A DNA stretch of 12,336 nt. Origin: an uncultured Clostridia bacterium (lineage in GTDB: Bacteria; Bacillota; Clostridia; TANB77; CAG-508). The position numbers and the translations under genes were made by a program. Below the pieces are notes generated by a model. That model was not told where the DNA came from. It made no database searches and saw only the letters and a program-made list of their open reading frames with translations. Where the stretch lies: positions 1 to 12,336 of the forward strand of contig CANRGU010000032.1 in assembly GCA_947630255.1 (NCBI GenBank), in the 5' to 3' direction. Numbering within the stretch: position 1 is the stretch's first letter; the number at the start of each line of letters is the position of its first letter. Of this stretch, positions 5,629 through 12,336 are shown piece after piece.

Positions 5629-5657
5629 TAGATATTGAAAAAATGTTATGATATAAT
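5629..5657 (+). promoter_or_regulatory. Promoter of the 613-aa surface protein gene
   Basis: TAGATA (5629-5634), a 17-base spacer ending in TGA, and a perfect TATAAT (5652-5657) make an extended -10 promoter. It lies 74 bases upstream of the start codon, leaving a leader of about 70 bases. Confidence 0.6.
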
Positions 5658-5686
5658 AAACTATATATTTTAATTAAATTTGTTCA

Positions 5687-5709
5687 TTAAATGGTTAAAG
5701 TCCATTTAA
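5687..5709 (+). promoter_or_regulatory. Leader hairpin before the 613-aa gene
   Basis: A perfect 8-bp inverted repeat, TTAAATGG (5687-5694) and CCATTTAA (5702-5709), with a 7-base loop lies in the leader. It ends 10 bases before the AAGGAG ribosome site (5720-5725). It has no T run, so it is not a terminator. It might affect ribosome access or mRNA stability. Confidence 0.35.
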
Positions 5710-5731
5710 AGCAAAAGATAAGGAGATAAAT

Positions 5732-7573
5732 ATGAAAAAAGTTCATATGATTATTATTACATTAATAATAATACTACTTATAGCATGTGTTGGATTTTCA
5801 GTATTATATTTTGCAACCGATATTTTTAAATCAGATAAAGAAATGTTTGTAAAATATGCAGGACAAGTTGATTTAAAAGATTTCATTAATCTAGAAGAAT
5901 ATAGTAATTATTTAGAAAGAACAGAAAATGAATCTCATTCAGATAATGCAGAAATTAATATCACTTTATCGAGAGGAGACCAAGAGGTAAATGAGAAAAT
6001 AAAAATCTCAGGAAACTCTGATCCAGTAAATAGCAGAGCAAACTATGATATAAGCGTAAACCAAGGTGATCAAGCTTTACTTGAAATGAATTATTTAAAA
6101 GTTCAAGATTTTAATGGAATATTATTTAAGAACATTGTTAATCAATACATAGTTTTAGAAAATAATAATTTAAAAGAATTTGCTACAAAAATGGGTACAC
6201 AAGACGTAGAAAGTGTGCCAGACAAAATAGAACTTAATAATAAATTGTTAGATATAAATAATGAAGAAGTAAATGCTGTAGTTAGTAAGTATTTAACTAT
6301 TGCAATTGAGGAAATACCTGCAGATAATTTTTATAAACTTGAAAAAGCAGATATTACTTTAGGAGATAATTCAGTAGAAGCAGATGGATTTGGAGCAGAT
6401 GTAAAATTAAAAGATTTACAAAAAATATTAATAAAAGTATTTGAAAATGCAAGAGATGATGAACAATTATTTAATATAGTAAAAAAAGTAAATAGCAACG
6501 TTACAGTTGAAGATTACCAAAATTATATAGATGAAAATATAGAACAAATTTCAGGAGAAATACCTGATGAAGAAAACGTTAAAGTTTTAACTATATCTGT
6601 ATATAAACAAGGAAAACAAACAGTTAAATTAGATATAAATATAATAGAAAACGAAACAGACAATATAGAAATAGCAATAGAAAAAAATAACGATGAAACT
6701 ATATTAAGATTAAGTAGTGTAGATGTAGGTTATAATTCAGATTCTCAAATTATTTTTGAAGTTGCAAAAACATCAAATAGCGAGCAACAAGAAAATTACA
6801 ATATTACTATATCAACATTTATAAACGGTGAAGAAGAAACAAGATATGATATTAATTTATCAAGAACAGGACTACTTAATGCTAATAATTTTGGATTAAA
6901 ATTTGCAATAAAATTCACTTCAAAAGAAGGCATAGTAGAAAATATAGAATTAGCAAATACAACAAACTTTACATCAGTACCAGAAATAGAAGAATTTAAA
7001 GAAGGAAATCATTTAGTAATAAATAATCTTTCACAAGAACAAATAATCAATTTATTTACTAATTTGGGCAATATGTTATCAGAAAAACTTAAAGATGAAA
7101 TGCTTATATCAATTGTAAGAGATTTACCAACAATAAATAAAGAATTATATGAGGAAGCTAATAAAGCTACTCAGAATACACAAAATGCAATAGAACAAGA
7201 ACAAAATTTATCTTCGGGTGAAATACAGATAAATGGACAAACTTATAATAGTGTTGAAGAATATGTAAATTCAAATACAGATGCAAATACAAACGCAAAT
7301 GCAAATACAGATCCAGATCCAATTTCACAATTAAATGCTCAAGCAATTCAAGTATTTAACAGTCAATTTACAGTATATGAAGGAACTCGAAAAGGAGCAG
7401 AAATTAAAAGTCTGCAAAGGATGATAGAGACAAACAACATATCAAATACAGAACATATAGTTACATATACTGGAGTAGAAAGTGAAAAAACAGTAGCAAC
7501 TAAAACATATAAAGTTTCATTCGAAAAAGATGCACAAGGATATATAAACAAAGTAATAGTAGAAGAAAATTAA
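5732..7573 (+). CDS. Membrane-anchored extracytoplasmic protein of unknown function
   Basis: A 613-aa protein without a function I can name. Residues 5-28 (MIIITLIIILLIACVGFSVL) form an N-terminal hydrophobic anchor. LIAC inside it resembles a lipobox, but hydrophobic residues continue after the Cys, so a signal anchor is more likely. Residues about 40-500 are acidic, Asn-rich and apparently rich in beta strands (EINITLSRGDQEVNEKIKIS; AEINITL- and YDINLSRTG-like stretches recur). A low-complexity linker spans 515-530. After it a short domain (about 542-613, FNSQFTVYEGTRKGAEIKSL) looks like a separate module that I believe recurs at the C terminus of other clostridial surface proteins. The gene is a single-gene unit with its own promoter and AAGGAG six bases before the ATG. 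A cell-envelope role is inferred. Confidence 0.8.
   Translation: MKKVHMIIITLIIILLIACVGFSVLYFATDIFKSDKEMFVKYAGQVDLKDFINLEEYSNYLERTENESHSDNAEINITLSRGDQEVNEKIKISGNSDPVNSRANYDISVNQGDQALLEMNYLKVQDFNGILFKNIVNQYIVLENNNLKEFATKMGTQDVESVPDKIELNNKLLDINNEEVNAVVSKYLTIAIEEIPADNFYKLEKADITLGDNSVEADGFGADVKLKDLQKILIKVFENARDDEQLFNIVKKVNSNVTVEDYQNYIDENIEQISGEIPDEENVKVLTISVYKQGKQTVKLDINIIENETDNIEIAIEKNNDETILRLSSVDVGYNSDSQIIFEVAKTSNSEQQENYNITISTFINGEEETRYDINLSRTGLLNANNFGLKFAIKFTSKEGIVENIELANTTNFTSVPEIEEFKEGNHLVINNLSQEQIINLFTNLGNMLSEKLKDEMLISIVRDLPTINKELYEEANKATQNTQNAIEQEQNLSSGEIQINGQTYNSVEEYVNSNTDANTNANANTDPDPISQLNAQAIQVFNSQFTVYEGTRKGAEIKSLQRMIETNNISNTEHIVTYTGVESEKTVATKTYKVSFEKDAQGYINKVIVEEN
7274..7321 (+). repeat. 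Short degenerate Asn/Thr/Ala/Asp-coding repeat
   Basis: Codons 515-530 of the 613-aa protein are AAT-ACA/GCA/GAT-type triplets in near-tandem order, reading NTDANTNANANTDPDP. The tract joins the large extracytoplasmic region to the C-terminal module. Such repeats can change length by slippage. Confidence 0.65.
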
Positions 7574-7579
7574 TTAAAA

Positions 7580-7608
7580 TAAGAGGGCTCAAAAATTAAG
7601 CCCTCTTA
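7580..7608 (+). terminator. Hairpin after the 613-aa gene, lacking a T tract
   Basis: A 10-bp stem (7580-7589 with 7599-7608, GC-rich core GAGGGCT/AGCCCTC) and a 9-base loop lie six bases after the stop codon. The following bases are AAAAAATG and not a T run, so as an intrinsic terminator it is incomplete. It may slow polymerase or protect the mRNA 3' end. Confidence 0.5.
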
Positions 7609-7625
7609 AAAAATGCAAAAAAATG

Positions 7626-7654
7626 TTGATAAAAAACTTTTTTTAATATATTAT
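7626..7654 (+). promoter_or_regulatory. Promoter of smc
   Basis: TTGATA (7626-7631), a 17-base spacer and TATTAT (7649-7654) give five of six matches at each box with ideal spacing. The smc start lies 60 bases downstream. smc is therefore transcribed on its own here. Confidence 0.7.
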
Positions 7655-7674
7655 ATTATTGAATTTTGTGAAAA

Positions 7675-7690
7675 AGAAGCAAAAGCTTCT
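7675..7690 (+). promoter_or_regulatory. Small leader hairpin before smc
   Basis: AGAAGC (7675-7680), loop AAAA, GCTTCT (7685-7690) form a 6-bp hairpin followed by CATTTTATTT, 12 bases upstream of the smc ribosome site. The hairpin plus T-rich stretch resembles a very weak attenuator. The stem is short, so a regulatory role is uncertain. Confidence 0.3.
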
Positions 7691-7714
7691 CATTTTATTT
7701 AAAAGGTGGGAGAC

Positions 7715-10700
7715 ATGTATTTAAAAAGACTAGAATTGCAAGGATTTAAATCATTTGCAGATAAAACAGTTTTAGAATTTAGACCAGGTATAACTTCAGT
7801 TATTGGACCAAATGGATCAGGTAAAAGCAATATATCTGATAGTATTAGATGGGTGCTTGGAGAGCAAAGCATGAAATCTTTAAGAGGTTCAAAATCTGAA
7901 GATATTATATTTGCAGGAACTCAAAGTAGAAAATCATTAGGCTTTGCAGAGGCTTCTATTGTTATAGATAATACTGACGGAAAATTACCAATAGAATTTT
8001 CAGAAGTTACAGTTACAAGAAGAATATATAGAAGCGGAGAGTCAGGATATTATATAAATAAAACACCTTGTAGATTAAAAGATGTATTAGAGCTATTTAT
8101 GGATACAGGTATAGGAAAAGACGGATACTCAATAATTGGACAAGGTAAAATAGATGAAATTTTAAGCAACAAATCAGAAGATAGACGTGCTATTTTTGAA
8201 GAAGCAGCAGGAATCGTAAAATACAGAGTAAGAAAAGCAGATTCTGAGAAAAAATTAGAACAAACAAAACTAAATCTTCTTAGAATAAATGACATATTAT
8301 CAGAAATAGAAGTAAATATTGAACCACTAAAAAAACAGTCAGAAAAAGCAAAGAAATTTTTAGATTTAAGAGAAGAATTGAAAGAAATAGAAATAGGTCT
8401 ATTTTTATATAACATAGATAATTACAAAGAAAAAATTGCAGAAATTGCAAAAGATATTGAAGTATATACAAATCAAAATAACGATGAAGATGCAAAAATG
8501 CAAGAAAAGCAAACTGTAAAAGAGAGTCTAAAAACAGCAATAGATGAAATAACATTAAAAATAGAAGAGACGCAAAATTTAGGCTTTGAGATGAGAGAAA
8601 AACAAGAAAAAATCAATTCAGATATAAACATTGCAAACGAAAGAATCGCACATAACAAAGAAAATTTTGATAGATACTTAAAAGAAATAGAAGAAGTAAA
8701 TTTGAGAATTACAGAGCTAGAAGAAGAAAAGAAACAAAGATTAGAAAAGAAAACAAATTTATCATCAAATAGAGAAAAATTTGCTAAAGAATTAGAAGAA
8801 AAAGAAAAAGAATTAGAAGAAATAAGCACAAAACTATCTGCAGAAGAAAAGAAAATAGAAGACAAGAAAAAAAAGATAGAAGAAAATACCGATTTAAAAT
8901 ATGAAAAAGCTACACAAATAAATACACAAGAAGTAAACTACGAAAACTTAGAAAAAAGAGAAAAAACTGTAAAAAATGAAATAGCAGATACCATATCAGA
9001 ATTAGACGAAAAAAGATTAGAGAAAGATGAAATCTCAAAAACTTTTTATGAAATAGAAGCAAAAAGAAATAATGCAAGTAAAAAACTTGAAGAGATAAAT
9101 GAAATAAAAGAGCAAAGCCTTTCAAAACTAAAAGAGTATCAAGATAAAATAAATGCGCTCTCAAGCGAAGTAAGAGTTAAAGACTCAAAACTAAAATTCT
9201 TAAGTGATATGGAAAAAGAAAAAGAAGGATACACAAGAAGTGTAAAATCCCTTTTATTAGACTGCGACAAAGACTCAAATCTTAAAAAAGGTATGCATGG
9301 AGTGCTTGCAAATATTATATCAGTACCAAAAGAGTATGAAACAGCAATAGAAATGACACTTGGGCAAACCCTTCAAAACATAGTTACAGACACAGAAGAG
9401 GACGCAAAAAAACTAATTGAGCATTTAAGAAAAAATAATTTAGGAAGAGCATCATTTTTGCCAATTGCCTCTGTAAAAGGAAAAAAAGTAGATAGATTAA
9501 TAACAAACAATTTAGGTGGAGTAATAGGAATTGCATCAAATTTAGTAAAAGTAGACAAAAAATATGAATCAATAATTTTAAATTTACTTGGAAGAACAGT
9601 AATTGTAGATAATATGGAAACTGCAATAATACTTGCAAGACAAAACAGTTATTCTTTTAGAATTGTTACATTAAAAGGAGATGTAATAAACCCAAGTGGT
9701 GCAATAACAGGTGGATCAGTAGCAGCTAAATTTAATAACATTATCGGAAGAGCAACTCAAATAGAAGAATTAGAAAAAGAAATAAACAAATTAAATAAGC
9801 AAATAGAAGAATTAGAAAAAGAAAAACAAGAATACGAAAAATCAAATGAAGATGTTATTGAAGAAGTAATCGGGCTAGAACATATTATGCAAGACACAGA
9901 AATTGTATATGCAACAGAAAAACAAAAAGTTGTAGCAATAGAAGAAAACATTACAAGATTAGAAAATAAACTTACTTCATTAAGAAAAGAACAAACCGAA
10001 ATAGAAGAAGCTAAAAAAGAGAGTCTAAATATAAAAGCTAACTTAGAACAAGAAATAGCAGAATTAGAAAAAGAAGCTGAAGAACTTTCTGTAGAAATTA
10101 AGGCATTTAGTGAAAATAATAAAGATAATCAAAAATACATAGATGACTTAAATTTTGATATTACAAATTTAAAAATATCTGTTAGCTCATTTGATGAAAG
10201 CAGTACTTCAATAGATGAGTTAATTCAAAGAATAGATCAGGACATTCAAAATAACAAAACTAGTATAGAGAACAAAATGGCTTCAAGAGAAAAAATAATA
10301 GAAGACAATAAAATGCTAGAAGAACAAATTGCAAATTTAAATGGACAAATAGAGCAAATGAAACAAGAAGTAGCAACGAGTGGAGATAAAGTAGAGCAAT
10401 TAAAACAAGAAAGAGTTTCAAAAAACGAAGAACTTACCAAAACAGAAAAAGAAATAACAGAAGAACTTGCCATCATAGAAGATTTGAAATCACAAATAAC
10501 AAAACAAGAAGTTAAAAAATCAAAAATGGAATATGAGTTAGAACAAGTCGTAAACAAAATGTGGGAAGATTATGAAATGACTCCAAACAATGTAGGAGAA
10601 GAATATAAAAAACCTGAAAATATATCCGAAACGTCAAAAAAAGTAAAACAATTAAGAAACGAAATAAAAGATTTAGGAAGTATAAATATTGACTCTATTG

Positions 10701-11266
10701 AGGAATATAAACAAACTAAAGAAAGATATGACTTTATGTGTGAACAAAGATTAGACTTAGAAGATTCTAGCTCTAAACTTAAAAAAGTAATACAAGATAT
10801 GACTAAAATAATGAAAGAGCAATTTGAAAAACAATTTAAAGTAATCAATAAAAATTTTGGAGAAGTATTTAGCGAATTATTTGGCGGAGGAAAAGCAGAA
10901 TTAAAATTAACAGATGAAGAAAATATCTTAGAGTGCGGAATAGAAATAGAAGCACAGCCACCAGGAAAGAAACTTCAAAACATGACACTTCTATCAGGTG
11001 GAGAAAAGGCATTTACAGCAATTGCATTGTTATTTGCAATACTCAAAATAAACCCAGCACCTTTCTGTGTGCTAGATGAAATAGAAGCAGCATTAGATGA
11101 TGTAAATGTATATAGATTTGCAGATTATTTAAAGAAATTTACAAAAAACACACAATTCCTAGTAATAACACATAGAAAAGGAACGATGGAAGCGGCAGAT
11201 ACAGTATATGGAATAACAATGGAAGAAAACGGAATATCAAAACTCCTTTCAATGAAATTGAAGTAA
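7715..11266 (+). CDS. smc: Chromosome segregation/condensation ATPase SMC
   Basis: An 1183-aa SMC, the same size and plan as the B. subtilis protein. It is the coiled-coil ATPase that forms bacterial condensin with ScpA and ScpB, and it extrudes DNA loops to compact and separate chromosomes. The N-terminal head starts MYLKRLELQGFKSFADKTVL, with Walker A GPNGSGKS at 31-38 and the conserved GQGKIDEILS. A long coiled coil follows (about 170-515), then the hinge (about 520-675, GMHGVLANIISVPKEYETAI; NPSGAITGGS) and the return coiled coil with IEELEKE repeats. The C-terminal head has signature LSGGEKA (1093-1099) and Walker B CVLDEIEAALDD (catalytic Glu1122). I chose the ATG at 7715, five bases after AAGGTGG (7703-7709). 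The in-frame GTG at 7706 lies inside that ribosome site. rnc and ftsY, frequent neighbours, are not adjacent. Confidence 0.98.
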   Translation: MYLKRLELQGFKSFADKTVLEFRPGITSVIGPNGSGKSNISDSIRWVLGEQSMKSLRGSKSEDIIFAGTQSRKSLGFAEASIVIDNTDGKLPIEFSEVTVTRRIYRSGESGYYINKTPCRLKDVLELFMDTGIGKDGYSIIGQGKIDEILSNKSEDRRAIFEEAAGIVKYRVRKADSEKKLEQTKLNLLRINDILSEIEVNIEPLKKQSEKAKKFLDLREELKEIEIGLFLYNIDNYKEKIAEIAKDIEVYTNQNNDEDAKMQEKQTVKESLKTAIDEITLKIEETQNLGFEMREKQEKINSDINIANERIAHNKENFDRYLKEIEEVNLRITELEEEKKQRLEKKTNLSSNREKFAKELEEKEKELEEISTKLSAEEKKIEDKKKKIEENTDLKYEKATQINTQEVNYENLEKREKTVKNEIADTISELDEKRLEKDEISKTFYEIEAKRNNASKKLEEINEIKEQSLSKLKEYQDKINALSSEVRVKDSKLKFLSDMEKEKEGYTRSVKSLLLDCDKDSNLKKGMHGVLANIISVPKEYETAIEMTLGQTLQNIVTDTEEDAKKLIEHLRKNNLGRASFLPIASVKGKKVDRLITNNLGGVIGIASNLVKVDKKYESIILNLLGRTVIVDNMETAIILARQNSYSFRIVTLKGDVINPSGAITGGSVAAKFNNIIGRATQIEELEKEINKLNKQIEELEKEKQEYEKSNEDVIEEVIGLEHIMQDTEIVYATEKQKVVAIEENITRLENKLTSLRKEQTEIEEAKKESLNIKANLEQEIAELEKEAEELSVEIKAFSENNKDNQKYIDDLNFDITNLKISVSSFDESSTSIDELIQRIDQDIQNNKTSIENKMASREKIIEDNKMLEEQIANLNGQIEQMKQEVATSGDKVEQLKQERVSKNEELTKTEKEITEELAIIEDLKSQITKQEVKKSKMEYELEQVVNKMWEDYEMTPNNVGEEYKKPENISETSKKVKQLRNEIKDLGSINIDSIEEYKQTKERYDFMCEQRLDLEDSSSKLKKVIQDMTKIMKEQFEKQFKVINKNFGEVFSELFGGGKAELKLTDEENILECGIEIEAQPPGKKLQNMTLLSGGEKAFTAIALLFAILKINPAPFCVLDEIEAALDDVNVYRFADYLKKFTKNTQFLVITHRKGTMEAADTVYGITMEENGISKLLSMKLK

Positions 11267-11285
11267 AATTTTTAATAATTATAAT

Positions 11286-11312
11286 AAGAGACTACTTGAA
11301 TGTAGTCTCTTT
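11286..11312 (+). terminator. Probable terminator of smc
   Basis: A perfect 10-bp stem, AAGAGACTAC (11286-11295) and GTAGTCTCTT (11302-11311), with a 6-base loop starts 20 bases after the smc stop. Only TTT follows before AAAA, so it is a modest intrinsic terminator. Confidence 0.6.
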
Positions 11313-11382
11313 AAAAGTCTGCAGACCAAAGTTCAAATTAATGAACTGATATTAATATTGTATGAAAAAAAACAAGAAATAT

Positions 11383-11422
11383 TCCAAAAAAAGAAGAACT
11401 ATATGATTTGCTCATATAGTTC
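11383..11422 (-). terminator. Terminator of the mazF-like gene
   Basis: On the minus strand a perfect 11-bp stem (11412-11422 with 11396-11406, GAACTATATGA arms) and a 5-base loop are followed after three bases by TTTTTTT (11392-11386). This is the best intrinsic terminator in the gap, about 130 bases past the mazF-like stop. Confidence 0.75.
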
Positions 11423-11553
11423 AGAAAAGCTTAGTATAAAGCCAAAGTCTAAATAAATAGACTGATAAGTCAACATAACAATTAACTATTTATAATTTAA
11501 TATTATCAGTATTTCCAAAAAAAGTCAACAGTTTTACTATATTTTTATAAATT

Positions 11554-12114
11554 TTATAAATTTAGATGTTTTTTCAATAATATATTTAATCTTTTTATTT
11601 TTTCATCCGATAATTTCCCAATTCTTCTTCCAAGCCTAGCTTTATCAATAGACATTATATCAGAAAATATTATTCTTGAAGGATCTTTATCAATTTTCCC
11701 AAAACATAAATCATCATTTGTAAGTTTTGTCTGATAATTACTTTTAATTTTTTGTCCATCACCTTCAATAGGAACAATAGTAACTTTATCAGAGTAAATA
11801 TTAGAATTTCGGTTTTGTATTATTATTACAAGATGATTTCCAGACAATTCTTTTCCAACACCTTCTGTTATAAATGCATTGTATATTTCTCCTCTAGTAG
11901 GAATAATTGGATGGGCATTTGTGCTAGATATTCTTTTCTTTTCTGTGTTTTCGTATGATTTATAACTTAATTCACAAACTGTAGGAAAATCTTTTATTAA
12001 ACATGTCGATTTTCTAAAAGATATATTTTTTATATTAGACAATATACCATTAAACATTGATAATAACGTTGTTTTATTAATATCTTCCAAATCTTTTAAG
12101 TTATTATAATTCAC
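11554..12114 (-). CDS. MazF/PemK-like endoribonuclease-fold protein with N-terminal extension
   Basis: A 186-aa protein. Residues about 73-186 fit the MazF/PemK fold: PTRGEIYNAFITEGVGKELS, then NHLVIIIQNRNSNIYSDKVT and IMSIDKARLGRRIGKLSDEK. This family cleaves mRNA in toxin-antitoxin systems. The first 72 residues are an extension of unknown type, where ordinary MazF begins near the RGxIY motif. By eye the usual catalytic Arg (GGxRPVLIIQN) is His94 and the usual Thr of the AIT strand is Glu117, so activity may differ. I chose the GTG at 12114 because AGGAGG (12121-12126) precedes it by six bases and a promoter lies at 12146-12174. The in-frame ATG at 12201 lies upstream of that promoter. No antitoxin gene is adjacent within the window. 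Confidence 0.83.
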   Translation of the reverse strand: MNYNNLKDLEDINKTTLLSMFNGILSNIKNISFRKSTCLIKDFPTVCELSYKSYENTEKKRISSTNAHPIIPTRGEIYNAFITEGVGKELSGNHLVIIIQNRNSNIYSDKVTIVPIEGDGQKIKSNYQTKLTNDDLCFGKIDKDPSRIIFSDIMSIDKARLGRRIGKLSDEKIKRLNILLKKHLNL

Positions 12115-12145
12115 ACTATACCTCCTAAAGTTAAAGCATAAAAAT

Positions 12146-12174
12146 ATATTACTATAAGAAATCTCAAATTTCAA
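12146..12174 (-). promoter_or_regulatory. Promoter of the mazF-like gene
   Basis: On the minus strand TTGAAA (12169-12174), a 17-base spacer and TAATAT (12146-12151) give a good sigma-A pair. Transcription would start about 25 bases before the GTG codon. This placement rules out the longer reading frame that starts at 12201. Confidence 0.6.
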
Positions 12175-12269
12175 CAAAAATCGTATGCCAAACTTCGACA
12201 AAATAATAACGATATAATAGTGTTACTAAAAATTGAAATTTAAGGGACATATAAAATTCGGTTAGTTTT

Positions 12270-12336
12270 TAAAGTAAAATCTACTTTAGTAAAAAAATGA
12301 TTGTATTAAAGAAAGTTCCTAAAAATAAGGACTTTC
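12270..12336. other. Two small hairpins at the window edge
   Basis: TAAAGTA (12270-12276) and TACTTTA (12282-12288) form a 7-bp stem. GAAAGTTCCT (12311-12320) and AGGACTTTC (12328-12336) form a second stem with one bulged T, reaching the last base. The second resembles the stem of an intrinsic terminator, but what follows it on the plus strand is outside the window. No gene is visible in 12202-12336. Confidence 0.4.

Larger units (their letters stand above)
11267..11553. other. Hairpin-rich noncoding gap between smc and the mazF-like gene
   Basis: This 287-base stretch contains no credible gene. It holds the smc terminator, a palindrome GTCTGCAGAC (11317-11326), AGTTCA/TGAACT (11330-11335 with 11342-11347), an 11-bp hairpin (11396-11422), AGTCT/AGACT (11446-11450 with 11459-11463) and ACTGATAA/TTATCAGT (11461-11468 with 11503-11510). 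AAGTCAACA occurs twice (11467-11475 and 11522-11530), as does a TTCCAAAAAAAG string (within 11382-11393 and 11513-11524). It could be stacked terminators, a small RNA or eroded mobile-element ends. Confidence 0.5.

Noticed and set aside
5732..5830. Lipoprotein call for the 613-aa protein based on LIAC
   Set aside because: The Cys is in the middle of a long hydrophobic segment that continues for another ten or so residues, whereas true lipoproteins turn polar straight after the Cys. A signal anchor fits better.
7706..7714. GTG start for smc three codons upstream
   Set aside because: The GTG lies within the ribosome binding site. SMC proteins start with MxLKRL, matching the ATG at 7715.
8050..10850. 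Several long open frames on the minus strand opposite smc
   Set aside because: They arise because Lys/Glu-rich AAA/GAA codons read as Phe/Leu/Ser-rich sequence in reverse. They lack ribosome sites and resemble no protein family.
11317..11422. IS200/IS605-type element ends
   Set aside because: Hairpins are present, but there is no transposase, no clear target site and no paired left and right ends. One of the hairpins is simply an intrinsic terminator on the minus strand.
12115..12201. Longer N terminus of the mazF-like protein from the ATG at 12201
   Set aside because: The segment spans a promoter (12146-12174) and an AGGAGG, has no ribosome site of its own and reads as low-complexity AT-rich sequence.

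Overview
The window is AT-rich DNA with strong AGGAGG-type ribosome binding sites, TTGxxx/TATAAT-like promoters (several with a TGn extended -10) and short intergenic gaps. SMC, RuvA, NfeD, half-size TauE/SafE proteins, a Cys-rich transthyretin-like protein and a possible sigma-K-type promoter together suggest a low-GC, probably spore-forming member of the Clostridia. The exact taxon cannot be fixed from the sequence. The region is mostly chromosomal housekeeping with small accessory genes. I see no transposase, integrase, CRISPR array, tRNA or rRNA.

Layout. Bases 1-1385, all minus strand: the first codons of a probable SPFH/flotillin-type membrane protein, its partner nfeD, an XRE-type regulator and an 80-aa tail-anchored membrane protein. 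Divergent promoters at 1424-1505 then separate this block from a plus-strand pair, ruvA (1541-2140) and rarA (2170-3412). rarA is broken by a single extra base inside its Walker A motif, and ruvB does not follow ruvA. A long convergent hairpin ends rarA against a small minus-strand XRE regulator (3478-3696).

Bases 3797-5053 hold a compact plus-strand operon: an unknown 83-aa charged protein, two separate half-size TauE/SafE (TSUP) membrane proteins that probably assemble as one transporter, and a 45-aa YtxH-like peptide. A bidirectional hairpin ends it. On the minus strand, 5063-5545 encodes a Cys-rich protein with a carboxypeptidase-regulatory-like (transthyretin-type) fold, preceded by a match to the sigma-K promoter consensus. 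Next are a 613-aa membrane-anchored extracytoplasmic protein of unknown function (5732-7573) and smc (7715-11266), the core ATPase of bacterial condensin, each with its own promoter.

The right end holds a hairpin-rich noncoding stretch (11267-11553) and a minus-strand, N-terminally extended MazF/PemK-like protein (11554-12114). That protein has a clear promoter but no antitoxin gene in view, and by eye it has substitutions at the two classic catalytic positions.

Three genes concern genome maintenance: RuvA (Holliday junction recognition), RarA (stalled-fork ATPase) and SMC (chromosome compaction). I find no convincing new multi-gene defence or biosynthetic system. The points most worth checking are the rarA frameshift, the split TSUP pair with its translationally coupled 83-aa partner, the atypical MazF protein, the possible sporulation promoter and the unknown 613-aa surface protein.
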